Of a stretch of DNA of 64,000 nt, positions 1-7,848 are shown piece after piece. Location of the stretch: the NCBI RefSeq assembly GCF_014647915.1, contig NZ_BMQC01000002.1, positions 372,001-436,000 of the forward strand, given 5' to 3'. This DNA comes from Pilimelia terevasa. Lineage in GTDB: Bacteria; Actinomycetota; Actinomycetes; Mycobacteriales; Micromonosporaceae. Under the pieces are notes generated by a model. The model made no database searches. It was not told the DNA's origin and was given only the letters and a program-made list of their open reading frames with translations. Within the stretch, counting starts at the first letter, position 1. Each line of letters starts with the position of its first letter. The position numbers were made by a program, and so were the translations under genes.

Positions 1-281
<281 letters not shown>

Positions 282-313
282 CCCCTCCGGCCGGGCCGGC
301 AGCGGACCCGACC

Positions 314-359
314 AGACGCCGACGGCCGCCGTGCACGTGCACGGCGGCCGTCGGCGTCT
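314..359. terminator. Perfect 46-bp palindrome after atpD, probable terminator
   Basis: Bases 314-336 are the exact reverse complement of 337-359, a 23-bp perfect dyad with no built-in loop, starting 33 bases after the atpD stop. Its position suggests a transcription terminator for the ATP synthase operon. There is no T-tract, as is common for GC-rich actinobacterial terminators. Confidence 0.7.
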
Positions 360-467
360 CCGCGTACCGGCCGGCGGCGGTCCCGCCCCGGCGGCCGACG
401 ACTCCGACGGGACGGACCGGGTGTGCGTCGGGTGCCGCGGAATCCGGGCCATGCTGGACTGCGGGGC

Positions 468-499
468 GCCGGATTCCGTTGCCCCCAACGGAATCCGGC
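468..499. promoter_or_regulatory. 14-bp hairpin upstream of the beta-propeller gene
   Basis: Bases 468-481 pair perfectly with 486-499 around a CCCC loop. A second copy of the half-site GGAATCCGG lies at about 439-447. The hairpin sits about 65 bases before the ATG at 566. It could be a second terminator, an attenuator or a protein-binding site. A TACATT hexamer at 536-541 is a possible -10 box downstream of it. Confidence 0.5.
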
Positions 500-565
500 T
501 GTCGCGCGGGGCCTCGATCTATGGCCGCGCGCTGCTACATTGACCCCGATCGACCGCAGGTTCTA

Positions 566-1903
566 ATGTGGAGGGTTTGGGTCGCCTTGAGACTTTTCGC
601 ATCACCGCCGCCGGGAGCCGTCCGCCGCCGGGCGGCCCGGGCGGTGCTGGCCGGCGGCGCTGCCGCGCTGCTCGCCGCCGGCGTCGGCACGCCCGCCGAC
701 GCCGTCAATCCGGCCCATACCCGGATCGTCACCGCCAACCCCGCCGACTGGACGCCCGACGTCCTCGACGGCGCCGTCGAGACCATCGTCCAGGTCGGCG
801 ACCGGGTGTACCTCGGCGGCTCCTTCACCCGGCTGCGCAACCCGCGCAATGGCGCGACCGTCGCCCGGCCGTACCTCGCCGCCGTCAACGCCCGCACCGG
901 CGTGGTCGACACGACGTTCGACGCGCGCCTGGACCGGGCGGTCCGGGCGCTCGCGCCCGCCGCCGACGGCAGGTCGCTGTACGTCGGCGGCGACTTCCGC
1001 AACGCCGGCCGGGGCAAGGCGCGCTCGCTGGCCCGCGTCGCCGCGACGACCGGCGCCGCCGTCGCGGGCTTCCGGCCGCCCGCGCTGGACGGCAACGTGC
1101 ACGACCTGCGGGTCGCCGGGGCACGGCTGATCGTCGGCGGCGCGTTCGGCCGGATCGCGGGCCGGGACCGGCCCGCGCTGGCCGCGGTGGACCCGCGGAC
1201 CGGCGCGCCGGACGACACCGTCGACCTGCGGTTCGCCAAGCCGCGGGTCACCTCCGCCGGGCACCGCGCGCCGCTGCGGGTCAGCGCGCTCGACGTCACC
1301 CCGGACGGCCGCCGGATGGTGGTCACCGGCGCGTTCGGCGAGGTGGCGGGCGCCAGCCGGCCGCAGGTGGCCGTCGTCGACCTCGGCGCCCGGGCCACCC
1401 TCTCGCCCTGGTCCACGGCCCAGTACGGCCCCTACTGCGCCCCCACGATCCCGTCGTACGTGCGCGACGTCGACATCTCGCCCGACGGGCGGTACTTCGT
1501 CGTCGTCACCAGCGGCGGCCCGGTCGCCCGGACCCTCTGCGACACCGCGGCGCGCTGGGAGCTGGGGCAGGCGGCGGACGCCCGGCCGACCTGGGTCAAC
1601 TACACCGGCGGGGACACCCTGCTCTCCGCGGCGGTCACCGGCGTCGCCGTGTACGTCGGCGGCCACCAGCGCTGGCTGAACAACCCGTTCGGCTCCAACC
1701 ACCCCGGCCCGGGTGCGGTCACCCGGGAGGGCATCGGCGCGATCCACCCCACCACCGGGCGCGCGCTGACCTGGAATCCCGGCAAGCAGCGCGGCATCGG
1801 CACCGGGGCCCTGCACGCCACGAACGCCGGCCTGTGGATCGGCTCGGACACCGAACTGGTGGCCGGCGAGCGCCGCCGCCGGGTGGCGTTCTTCCCGCTG
1901 TAG
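566..1903 (+). CDS. Secreted beta-propeller (delta-60-like repeat) protein
   Basis: The product is predicted to be exported and to fold as a repeat beta-propeller; the ligand is unknown. From the ATG at 566 it has 445 residues. An Arg-rich N-terminus and a hydrophobic Ala/Leu/Gly stretch at about residues 26-42 end in PADA, which fits a Sec or Tat signal peptide. The mature part repeats a motif of the type VYLGGSFTRL, YVGGDFRNAG, IVGGAFGRIAG and VTGAFGEVAG about every 50-55 residues, each followed by a phrase such as VDPRTGAPD. This matches actinobacterial PQQ-like or delta-60 propeller proteins. A TTG at 587, preceded by GGAGGG, is an alternative start. The frame stays open upstream to 227, but that part lies over the terminator and looks non-coding. 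Its location inside the atp locus is unusual. Confidence 0.75.
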   Translation: MWRVWVALRLFASPPPGAVRRRAARAVLAGGAAALLAAGVGTPADAVNPAHTRIVTANPADWTPDVLDGAVETIVQVGDRVYLGGSFTRLRNPRNGATVARPYLAAVNARTGVVDTTFDARLDRAVRALAPAADGRSLYVGGDFRNAGRGKARSLARVAATTGAAVAGFRPPALDGNVHDLRVAGARLIVGGAFGRIAGRDRPALAAVDPRTGAPDDTVDLRFAKPRVTSAGHRAPLRVSALDVTPDGRRMVVTGAFGEVAGASRPQVAVVDLGARATLSPWSTAQYGPYCAPTIPSYVRDVDISPDGRYFVVVTSGGPVARTLCDTAARWELGQAADARPTWVNYTGGDTLLSAAVTGVAVYVGGHQRWLNNPFGSNHPGPGAVTREGIGAIHPTTGRALTWNPGKQRGIGTGALHATNAGLWIGSDTELVAGERRRRVAFFPL

Positions 1904-2018
1904 GGCCGGCCGGTCCCGGATGTCGTGGACCGGCCGACGCGGCGGCACCGGCGCCGTAGGCTGGGTCGGCGCGCGCCCGCACACCGCGGGCGGGCGCCGA
2001 CCGGCCGGACGGGGGTGA

Positions 2019-3146
2019 GTGGCCGTGCTGCGCGCACAGGGTCCGCTCTGGGCCAAGCTCAGCCTCCTGGCCGGCATCCTGCTGGTGCTGGTCAGCGGCG
2101 GCACGTTCGTCGGCAGCCAGGTCCTCGCCGCCCGGTACACCGCGCCGGTGGACGCCCCGGACCTGTTCGGCGACGTCACCGCGTCGGCGGGCCCCGGCGC
2201 CCGCCCGAGGTCCGACCTGAAGGGCCCCCTCAACCTCCTACTGGCCGGCATCGACCCGCGGGAGAGCGTGGCGGACTGGATCCCGCGCGCGGACTCGGTG
2301 ATCCTCGTGCACGTCCCGCGGGAGCTGGACCGCGCCTTCCTCGTCTCGCTGCCGCGCGACCTGCTGGTGAGCATCCCGCCGTTCCCGCACGCCGGCTACC
2401 GCGGCGGGCAGGACAGGCTGGCGCACGCGATGTACTTCGGCTCCCAGGTGCCGGGCCAGACCGCCCCGGACGTGCCGCGGGGGTTCGAATTGCTGGCCAG
2501 GACCGTCAGCGCGTACACGGGGATCAAGCGCTTCGACGCCGGTGCGATCGTGACGTTCCCGGGGTTCCGGCGCATCGTCGACGCCATGGGCGGCGTGACC
2601 ATGTACCTGGACCAGGACGTGACGTCGATCCACCTGCGGCCCGACGGCAGCCACCGGGCGCCGACGGGGTACGGCGGCGAGGGGCCGTACGCGTACGTCG
2701 GGCCGCAGAAGCAGTACACCCGGGGCACCCACCACCTGAAGGGCTGGGAGGCGCTGGACTACGTCCGGCAGCGCTACATCGACGGCGGGGACTACGCCCG
2801 GCAGCGCCACCAGCAGCAGTTCCTGCGCGCCATGATCAACCGGGCCCGGGCCCGCGACGTGGTGACCAACCCCTTCAAGCTGGACCGGGTGCTGCGCGCG
2901 GCCGGGTCGGCCCTGACGTTCAACGGCCGGGGGCACTCGCTGCTGGAGTACGCCGTGACGCTGCGGCACCTGCGCTCGGAGTCGATGACGATGGTGCGGC
3001 TGCCCGGCGGCGGCCTCGACGTCGGCGGCCGGTACGCGGGGGAGCGGCTCGCGCCGGTGGCGACCGCGTTCTTCGCCGCGGTCCGGGCGAACAAGGTGGA
3101 CGAGTTCCTGGCCCGGAACCCGGCGTTGGCGACCCCGGTCCAGTGA
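2019..3146 (+). CDS. LCP (LytR-CpsA-Psr) family cell-wall glycopolymer ligase
   Basis: LCP enzymes transfer undecaprenyl-linked polymers such as teichoic acid or arabinogalactan onto peptidoglycan outside the membrane. The protein has 375 residues from GTG 2019, with one membrane helix at about residues 13-35 and the catalytic domain outside. Family motifs are NLLLAGIDPRE, RADSVILVHVP, VSLPRDLLVSIP, the FPGFRRIVDAMGGV segment and the C-terminal YVRQRYIDGGDYARQRHQQQF with its Arg residues that contact the pyrophosphate. A close paralogue lies at 18296. A TAGGCT hexamer at 1957-1962 is a plausible -10 box. No polymer synthesis genes are adjacent, so the substrate cannot be assigned. Confidence 0.93.
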   Translation: MAVLRAQGPLWAKLSLLAGILLVLVSGGTFVGSQVLAARYTAPVDAPDLFGDVTASAGPGARPRSDLKGPLNLLLAGIDPRESVADWIPRADSVILVHVPRELDRAFLVSLPRDLLVSIPPFPHAGYRGGQDRLAHAMYFGSQVPGQTAPDVPRGFELLARTVSAYTGIKRFDAGAIVTFPGFRRIVDAMGGVTMYLDQDVTSIHLRPDGSHRAPTGYGGEGPYAYVGPQKQYTRGTHHLKGWEALDYVRQRYIDGGDYARQRHQQQFLRAMINRARARDVVTNPFKLDRVLRAAGSALTFNGRGHSLLEYAVTLRHLRSESMTMVRLPGGGLDVGGRYAGERLAPVATAFFAAVRANKVDEFLARNPALATPVQ

Positions 3147-3485
3147 CGTTCTTCCCGTTCCGGCCGTAATCGCCGCGCCGCGGCGCCCGCCCGGGCGGCC
3201 CGGACCAGCGCGCCCCAGCCCGGACCGGCCCGGCTGGGGCGCGCGGCGCGCCTCCCATTAGACTCGCCCTACCCTGCCCAGGCGCCCGTCCCGCGGTGCG
3301 CGCGGGCAGGCCCGGCCCGCCGGCAGGCGGCCGCGGCTCCGCCGGGGTCACGCCCCGGCGGGGGACCTCCGCTCATCCCGCTCCGCCGTCCGACCAGGGC
3401 CCCTGCGGCCCGCGGCGCCGTCCCCGACCGGGGCGGCCCGCGGCCCCGGCGCCCCGGCCGGATCCGCCCACCGAGGAGTTGTCGC
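3147..3485. other. Intergenic region between LCP gene and atpC
   Basis: This 339-base gap holds a strong hairpin at 3208-3244 and, just after it, a TAGACT hexamer at 3258-3263 that could be the -10 box of an atpC promoter. No convincing coding frame is seen. If both signals work, atpC is transcribed apart from the main atp operon. Confidence 0.5.
3208..3244. terminator. 13-bp perfect hairpin upstream of atpC
   Basis: Bases 3208-3220 pair perfectly with 3232-3244 around an 11-base loop. It lies 61 bases after the LCP stop and probably ends that transcript. There is no T-tract. Confidence 0.65.
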
Positions 3486-3761
3486 GTGGCCAAGCAGCTA
3501 CACGTCGAGTTCGTCGCCGCCGAGGAGAAGATCTGGTCCGGCGAGGCCGCGATGCTCGTGGCCCGCACCACCGAGGGGGAGCTGGGCGTCCTGCCGGGGC
3601 ACGCCCCCCTGCTCGGCCAGCTCGCCGAGCCCAGCGAGGTGCGGGTCAACCTGGCCGACGGCACGCGCCGGGTGTACGAGGTCGCCGGCGGGTTCCTCTC
3701 CGTGACCGGCGAGGGCGTGACCGTACTGGCGGAGAGCGCCAGCCTCGTCACCGCGAACTGA
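3486..3761 (+). CDS. atpC: ATP synthase F1 subunit epsilon
   Basis: Epsilon is part of the central rotor stalk of F1 and can damp ATP hydrolysis. The 91-residue product starts at GTG 3486, preceded by GAGGAG at 3473-3478. It shows the family pattern LHVEFVAAEEKIWSGEA, the ELGVLPGHAPLLGQL turn and a beta-sandwich ending in TVLAESA. It lacks the C-terminal helical hairpin of the longer E. coli form, as is usual for short actinobacterial epsilons. A DUF2550 gene follows after 13 bases, a standard actinobacterial arrangement. What is not standard is its distance of 3.2 kb from atpD. Confidence 0.95.
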   Translation: MAKQLHVEFVAAEEKIWSGEAAMLVARTTEGELGVLPGHAPLLGQLAEPSEVRVNLADGTRRVYEVAGGFLSVTGEGVTVLAESASLVTAN

Positions 3762-3774
3762 CGGGCGGCCGCCG

Positions 3775-4197
3775 GTGGTGATCCTCAAGGGCATCGGCAT
3801 CGGCATCCTGCTCCTGCTCGCCGTCGTCCTCGTGCTCTACCTGCGGCGTGCCGCGATCGCCCGCTCCGGCGGCACCATTCCGGTCCACCTGCGGCTGTCC
3901 ACGGTGCTGCCCGGGCGGGGGTGGTCGCCCGGGTTGGCGCGGTTCGCGGGGGACGAGCTGCGGTGGTTCCGCATCTTCAGCTTCGCGCCGAGGCCGCGCC
4001 GGGTCCTGTCCCGGCGCGGCCTCGTCATCGCCGACCGGCGCCTGCCCGACGGCCCCGAGCGGGCCGTGCTGCCGGCGGACTGGGTGGTCCTGCGCTGCCT
4101 GAACCGCAGCACCGTGGTCGAGATCGCCATGGCCGGCCCGACGGTGGCCGGCTTCCTGTCCTGGCTGGAGGCGGCCCCGCCCGGCGCCCCGGACTGA
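3775..4197 (+). CDS. DUF2550 membrane-anchored protein
   Basis: This 140-residue protein has one N-terminal membrane helix at about residues 4-24, followed by a cytoplasmic domain rich in Arg and Trp (RGWSPGLARFAGDELRWFRIFS, then RRVLSRRGLVIADRR). This matches DUF2550, a family normally found directly after atpC in actinobacteria; its function is unknown. The start GTG 3775 has no strong ribosome site, but the 13-base gap from atpC suggests co-transcription. It converges on the phosphopantetheinyl transferase gene with a 10-base gap. Confidence 0.85.
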   Translation: MVILKGIGIGILLLLAVVLVLYLRRAAIARSGGTIPVHLRLSTVLPGRGWSPGLARFAGDELRWFRIFSFAPRPRRVLSRRGLVIADRRLPDGPERAVLPADWVVLRCLNRSTVVEIAMAGPTVAGFLSWLEAAPPGAPD

Positions 4198-4207
4198 CCC
4201 GCCCTGT

Positions 4208-4876
4208 TCAGGCCGGCGCGGGCAGGGCGATGGCGGCCAGCAGCAGCCCGTCGCGGCTCAGCCAGCGGCCCTCGAACGCGGCCAGCGGCCGGCCGGCGTA
4301 CGGCGGCCCGGGCACCAGCAGCGCGGCGTGGAACGTGCCGTCGGCGCCGAGGCTCACCCGCGCCTCCTCGAAGCCCAGCCAGCGGCCGGCCAGCGGGTAC
4401 CAGGCCTTGTAGACGGCCTCCTTGGCGCAGAACAGCAGCCGGTCGGCGTGGGCCGTCACCAGCGGGCCGGCCAGTTCGCCGGGCAGGGCGATCACGTCCC
4501 GCACGCCCTCGGGCAGCGGGGCGTCCGGCTCGGCGTCGACACCGAGCGAGGCGTAGGCCGCGCCGGCCGCGACGGCCGCCCCCCGGAAGCCGGCGCAGTG
4601 GGTCATGCTGCCGACCACCCCGGGCGGCCAGGCGGGGGCGCCGCCCTCGCCGCGGGGGAGCGGGACCGGCGGGTGCCCCAGCCCGGCCAGCGCCCGCCGC
4701 GCGCAGGCGCGGACCGTCAGGTACTCCCGGCGGCGCTGCGGCACGGCCCGCGCGACCTGGGCGACCTCCTCGGGGTAGGCGGGCCCCTCGACCAGTTCGC
4801 CGCGCGCCTCGGCGTGCCGGACGTCCGCGGGCAGCACCGCCGCCAGCAGGCTCAGCGCTGCGCTCCCGGCACCCAC
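4208..4876 (-). CDS. 4'-phosphopantetheinyl transferase (Sfp/EntD type)
   Basis: Such enzymes move phosphopantetheine from CoA onto a Ser of acyl or peptidyl carrier proteins. The 222-residue product carries the family motifs SMTHCAGFRGAAVA near the middle, GVDAE (the Mg-binding acidic pair) and FCAKEAVYKAWYPLAG, the WxxKEAxxK box. The best start is GTG with its first base at 4876, so the gene overlaps the end of the adenosyltransferase gene by 25 bases and is probably translated from the same mRNA. No carrier-protein gene is visible nearby; even the synthetase-like protein at 10994 seems to lack a carrier domain. The target must be elsewhere in the genome. Confidence 0.87.
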   Translation of the reverse strand: MGAGSAALSLLAAVLPADVRHAEARGELVEGPAYPEEVAQVARAVPQRRREYLTVRACARRALAGLGHPPVPLPRGEGGAPAWPPGVVGSMTHCAGFRGAAVAAGAAYASLGVDAEPDAPLPEGVRDVIALPGELAGPLVTAHADRLLFCAKEAVYKAWYPLAGRWLGFEEARVSLGADGTFHAALLVPGPPYAGRPLAAFEGRWLSRDGLLLAAIALPAPA

Positions 4877-5424
4877 CGCACGTCCCCGCCGGGGTTCGCC
4901 GATCTCGACAGAATGAACAGCAGGTCGGACAACCGGTTGAGATACTTTGCCGGCAGCGTGCCGGTCCGCTCCGGGTCGGCCTCCAGCAGGAGCCACGCGC
5001 TGCGCTCGGCCCGGCGGGCGACCGTCCGGGCGACGTGCAGCAGGGCGGCGCCGGGGGAGCCGCCGGGCAGGACGAAGGAGTCGAGCGCCGGCAGCGGCTC
5101 GTTGAACTGGTCGCACCACGCCTCCAGGCGGGTGACGTACTCCTCGGTGACCCGCAGCGGGGGGTACCCGGGGTCGGGGGTGATGGGGTTGCACAGGTCC
5201 GCGCCGACGTCGAAGAGGTCGTTCTGCACGGTGGTGAGCACCGCCGCGACCGACGGGTCCAGGCCGCCCAGCGCGAGCGCCACGCCGAGCGCGGCGTTGC
5301 ACTCGTCCACGTCCGCGTACGCGCCGATCCGCGGGTCGGTCTTGGCCACCTTGTCGTTGTTGCCGAGCCGCGTCGTCCCCGCGTCGCCGGCCCGCGTGTA
5401 GATCCGGGTGAGGTGAACTGCCAT
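4852..5424 (-). CDS. Cob(I)alamin adenosyltransferase (PduO type)
   Basis: The enzyme adenosylates cob(I)alamin with ATP to make coenzyme B12. The 190-residue product opens with [20 protein letters not shown], the PduO-type ATP-binding sequence, and contains [47 protein letters not shown] and a final [13 protein letters not shown] helix, all characteristic. Its start ATG at 5424 lies 7 bases after a TAGGCT hexamer (5437-5432, minus strand), which suggests a leaderless mRNA. It can supply cofactor to the B12-dependent mutase at 32174. It is divergent from murA. Confidence 0.95.
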   Translation of the reverse strand: MAVHLTRIYTRAGDAGTTRLGNNDKVAKTDPRIGAYADVDECNAALGVALALGGLDPSVAAVLTTVQNDLFDVGADLCNPITPDPGYPPLRVTEEYVTRLEAWCDQFNEPLPALDSFVLPGGSPGAALLHVARTVARRAERSAWLLLEADPERTGTLPAKYLNRLSDLLFILSRSANPGGDVRWVPGAQR

Positions 5425-5431
5425 GCCGTCC

Positions 5432-5437
5432 AGCCTA
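5432..5437 (-). promoter_or_regulatory. Leaderless -10 box of the adenosyltransferase gene
   Basis: TAGGCT on the minus strand with 7 bases before the ATG at 5424 fits an actinobacterial -10 element (TAnnnT) whose transcript would start at or near the start codon. Confidence 0.5.
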
Positions 5438-5503
5438 CGGGCGCCGACCCGCCGCCCGCCCGGCCCGTCGTTGACCCTCGCCGGCCCCGCCGCGGACCCT
5501 ACG

Positions 5504-6796
5504 ATGGCCGACGTGGACGTGATCCGGGTCGCCGGGGCCGCCCGGCTCGCCGGGGAGGTCGCGGTCGTCGGCGCGAAGAACTCCGCCCTCAAGCTGATGG
5601 CGGCCGCATTGCTGGCGCCGGGCCGGACGGTCCTGACCAACGTCCCCCGGATCACCGACATCGCGATCATGGCGGAGGTGCTGCGGCGGATCGGCTGCGG
5701 CGTGGCCTTCGGCCCGGGCGAGGTGGCCGTCGACGTGCCCGAGGCGCTCGCGGCGGAGGCCGACTACGACCTCGTCCGCCGGCTGCGGGCCTCCATCTGC
5801 GTCCTGGGCCCGCTGCTGGCCCGGCGCGGGCTGGCCCGCGTCGCGCACCCCGGCGGCGACGCGATCGGCTCGCGGGGCCTGGACATGCACATCGCGGGCC
5901 TGGAGGCGATGGGCGCCCGGGTGTCCGGGGCGCACGGCTTCGTGATCGCCGAGCGCGGCCACCGGCTGCGCGGCGCCAAGATCCGGCTGGACTTCCCGAG
6001 CGTCGGCGCCACGGAGAACCTGCTGATGGCGGCGGTCCTCGCCGACGGCGAGACGGTCATCGACAACGCCGCCCGGGAGCCGGAGATCGTCGACCTGTGC
6101 GCGATGCTCACCGGCATGGGCGCCGCCATCGCGGGCGCGGGCGGGTCGACCCTGCACGTGACCGGCGTCGAGGGCCTGCGGCCGGTCCGGCACGCCACCG
6201 TCGGCGACCGGATCGTCGCCGGCACGTGGGCCTTCGGCGCGGTGATGACCTACGGCGACGTGACGGTGACCGGCGTCGACCCGCAGTGCCTGGCCGTCGC
6301 GCTGGACAAGCTGGTGGACGCCGGTGCGATGGTCGAGACGCGCGGCGCGGCGGGGTTCCGGGTGCGGATGGACGGCCGGCCGCGGGCGGTCGACGTCGCC
6401 ACCCTGCCGTACCCGGGGTTCGCCACCGACCTGCTGCCGATGGCGATCGGGCTGGCGGCGGTGGCCGAGGGCGCCTCGCTGATCACCGAGAACATCTTCG
6501 ACGGCCGGTTCATGTTCATCAACGAGATGGCGCGGCTCGGCGCGGCGGTGCGCACCGACGGGCACCACGCCGTCGTGCGCGGCCTGCCCGCGCTGTCCGG
6601 GGCGCCGGTGCGGGCGACCGACATCCGGGCCGGGGCCGGGCTGGTGATCGCCGCGCTGACCGCCGAGGGGGAGACGACGGTCTCGCACGCGCACCACATC
6701 GACCGCGGGTACCCCGACTTCGTCGCGCAGCTCCGGCACCTGGGCGCGCCGGTCAGCCGGGCCGCCGCGCCGGCCGAGCCGTCGTTCGGCTTCTGA
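5504..6796 (+). CDS. murA: UDP-N-acetylglucosamine 1-carboxyvinyltransferase
   Basis: MurA transfers enolpyruvate from PEP to UDP-GlcNAc, the first committed step of peptidoglycan synthesis, in the cytoplasm. The product is 430 residues from ATG 5504. It shows [15 protein letters not shown] (binding Lys and Asn), [14 protein letters not shown], the active-site loop [12 protein letters not shown] and [14 protein letters not shown]. In the loop the usual catalytic Cys (Cys115 in E. coli) is replaced by Asp119, codon 5858-5860. The same change is known in mycobacterial MurA, where it gives intrinsic fosfomycin resistance. GTG 5513 is a possible alternative start. A hairpin at 6811-6832 follows. 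Confidence 0.96.
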   Translation: MADVDVIRVAGAARLAGEVAVVGAKNSALKLMAAALLAPGRTVLTNVPRITDIAIMAEVLRRIGCGVAFGPGEVAVDVPEALAAEADYDLVRRLRASICVLGPLLARRGLARVAHPGGDAIGSRGLDMHIAGLEAMGARVSGAHGFVIAERGHRLRGAKIRLDFPSVGATENLLMAAVLADGETVIDNAAREPEIVDLCAMLTGMGAAIAGAGGSTLHVTGVEGLRPVRHATVGDRIVAGTWAFGAVMTYGDVTVTGVDPQCLAVALDKLVDAGAMVETRGAAGFRVRMDGRPRAVDVATLPYPGFATDLLPMAIGLAAVAEGASLITENIFDGRFMFINEMARLGAAVRTDGHHAVVRGLPALSGAPVRATDIRAGAGLVIAALTAEGETTVSHAHHIDRGYPDFVAQLRHLGAPVSRAAAPAEPSFGF

Positions 6797-6810
6797 GTCC
6801 GGCCGGGCGC

Positions 6811-6832
6811 CCCGGCGGCGCCGGCCGCCGGG
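6811..6832. terminator. Hairpin after murA
   Basis: Bases 6811-6819 pair perfectly with 6824-6832 around a 4-base loop, 14 bases after the murA stop. A TAGGGT hexamer at 6833-6838 follows at once and may be the -10 box of the next gene. Confidence 0.6.
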
Positions 6833-6876
6833 TAGGGTCGCGGCATCGGTACTGATCGGTCGGAAGGGGTACGCGG

Positions 6877-7725
6877 GTGACGGGTCGGCTGGCGGTCGTG
6901 GGCGCGGGGCTGATGGGCTCCGGCATCGCACAGGTGGCGGCGGCGTCGGGGTGGCAGGTGACCCTGCGCGACATCGACGTCGCGGCGGTGCAGCGGGGCC
7001 TGGACGGCATCCGCGCGTCGCTGGGCAGGTTCGCGGCCAAGGGGAAGATCAGCGAGGCGGACGCCGAGGCGGCGCTCGGCCGGATCGCCCCGACGACCGA
7101 CCTGGACGCGGCCGCGGAGGCCGACATCGTGGTCGAGGCGGTGTTCGAGAAGATCGAGATCAAGCACGAGGTCTTCCGTACCCTCGACAAGATCTGCCGC
7201 GACGGCGCGGTCCTGGCCACGAACACCTCGGCGATCCCGGTCACCCAGATCGCCGCGGTGACCGGGCGCCCCGAGGCCGTGGTGGGCACGCACTTCTTCT
7301 CGCCGGTGCCGATGATGCAGCTCTGCGAGCTGGTCCGCGGCTTCAAGACCAGCGACGAGACCCTGGCGGCGGCCAGGGCGTTCGCCGAGGGCGTGGGCAA
7401 GACCTGCATCGTCGTCCAGCGCGACATCGCCGGCTTCGTGACCACCCGGCTGATCTGCGCGCTGGTGATGGAGGCCGTCACGCTGGTGGAGACCGGCGTC
7501 GTGTCGGCCGAGGACCTGGACACCGCCTGCAAGCTGGGCTTCGGCCACGTCATGGGCCCGCTGGCGACCTGCGACCTGACCGGCACCGACATCCTGCTGA
7601 ACGCCGCGAAGAACATCTACGCCGACACGGCCGACGAGAAGTTCTTCCCGCCGGAGCTGCTCCAGCGGATGGTCGCCGCGGGCGACCTGGGCCGCAAGTC
7701 GGGCCGCGGCTTCTACGACCACTGA
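6877..7725 (+). CDS. 3-hydroxybutyryl-CoA dehydrogenase
   Basis: The enzyme interconverts acetoacetyl-CoA and 3-hydroxybutyryl-CoA with NAD(P). The 282-residue single-module protein starts at GTG 6877, preceded by GGAAGGGG. It has the Rossmann motif VVGAGLMGSGIAQVAA, then DIVVEAVFEKIEIK, NTSAIPVTQIA, the catalytic GTHFFSPVPMMQLCELV with its His and Glu, and RDIAGFVTTRL at the start of the C-terminal dimerisation domain. The length is normal for FadB2/Hbd proteins. It stands alone between murA and a cyclic-di-GMP gene, with a TAGGGT hexamer at 6833-6838 upstream. Related enzymes in the window are the tandem dehydrogenase at 16240 and the thiolase at 28320. Confidence 0.93.
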   Translation: MTGRLAVVGAGLMGSGIAQVAAASGWQVTLRDIDVAAVQRGLDGIRASLGRFAAKGKISEADAEAALGRIAPTTDLDAAAEADIVVEAVFEKIEIKHEVFRTLDKICRDGAVLATNTSAIPVTQIAAVTGRPEAVVGTHFFSPVPMMQLCELVRGFKTSDETLAAARAFAEGVGKTCIVVQRDIAGFVTTRLICALVMEAVTLVETGVVSAEDLDTACKLGFGHVMGPLATCDLTGTDILLNAAKNIYADTADEKFFPPELLQRMVAAGDLGRKSGRGFYDH

Positions 7726-7728
7726 CCC

Positions 7729-7745
7729 CGCGGGGCGGCCCCGCG
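7729..7745. terminator. Short GC hairpin after the dehydrogenase gene
   Basis: Bases 7729-7735 pair with 7739-7745 around a 3-base loop just after the stop at 7725. Confidence 0.45.
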
Positions 7746-7848
7746 CCGCTCCCGGGGACACCGACGGACAACCTGCGCCGCGGTCTTAGCTACGCCGCCC
7801 CCGGGCCGATGGGACCGGGGTCAGGTCCCGGCGTGTCTGTGAGGTCTT

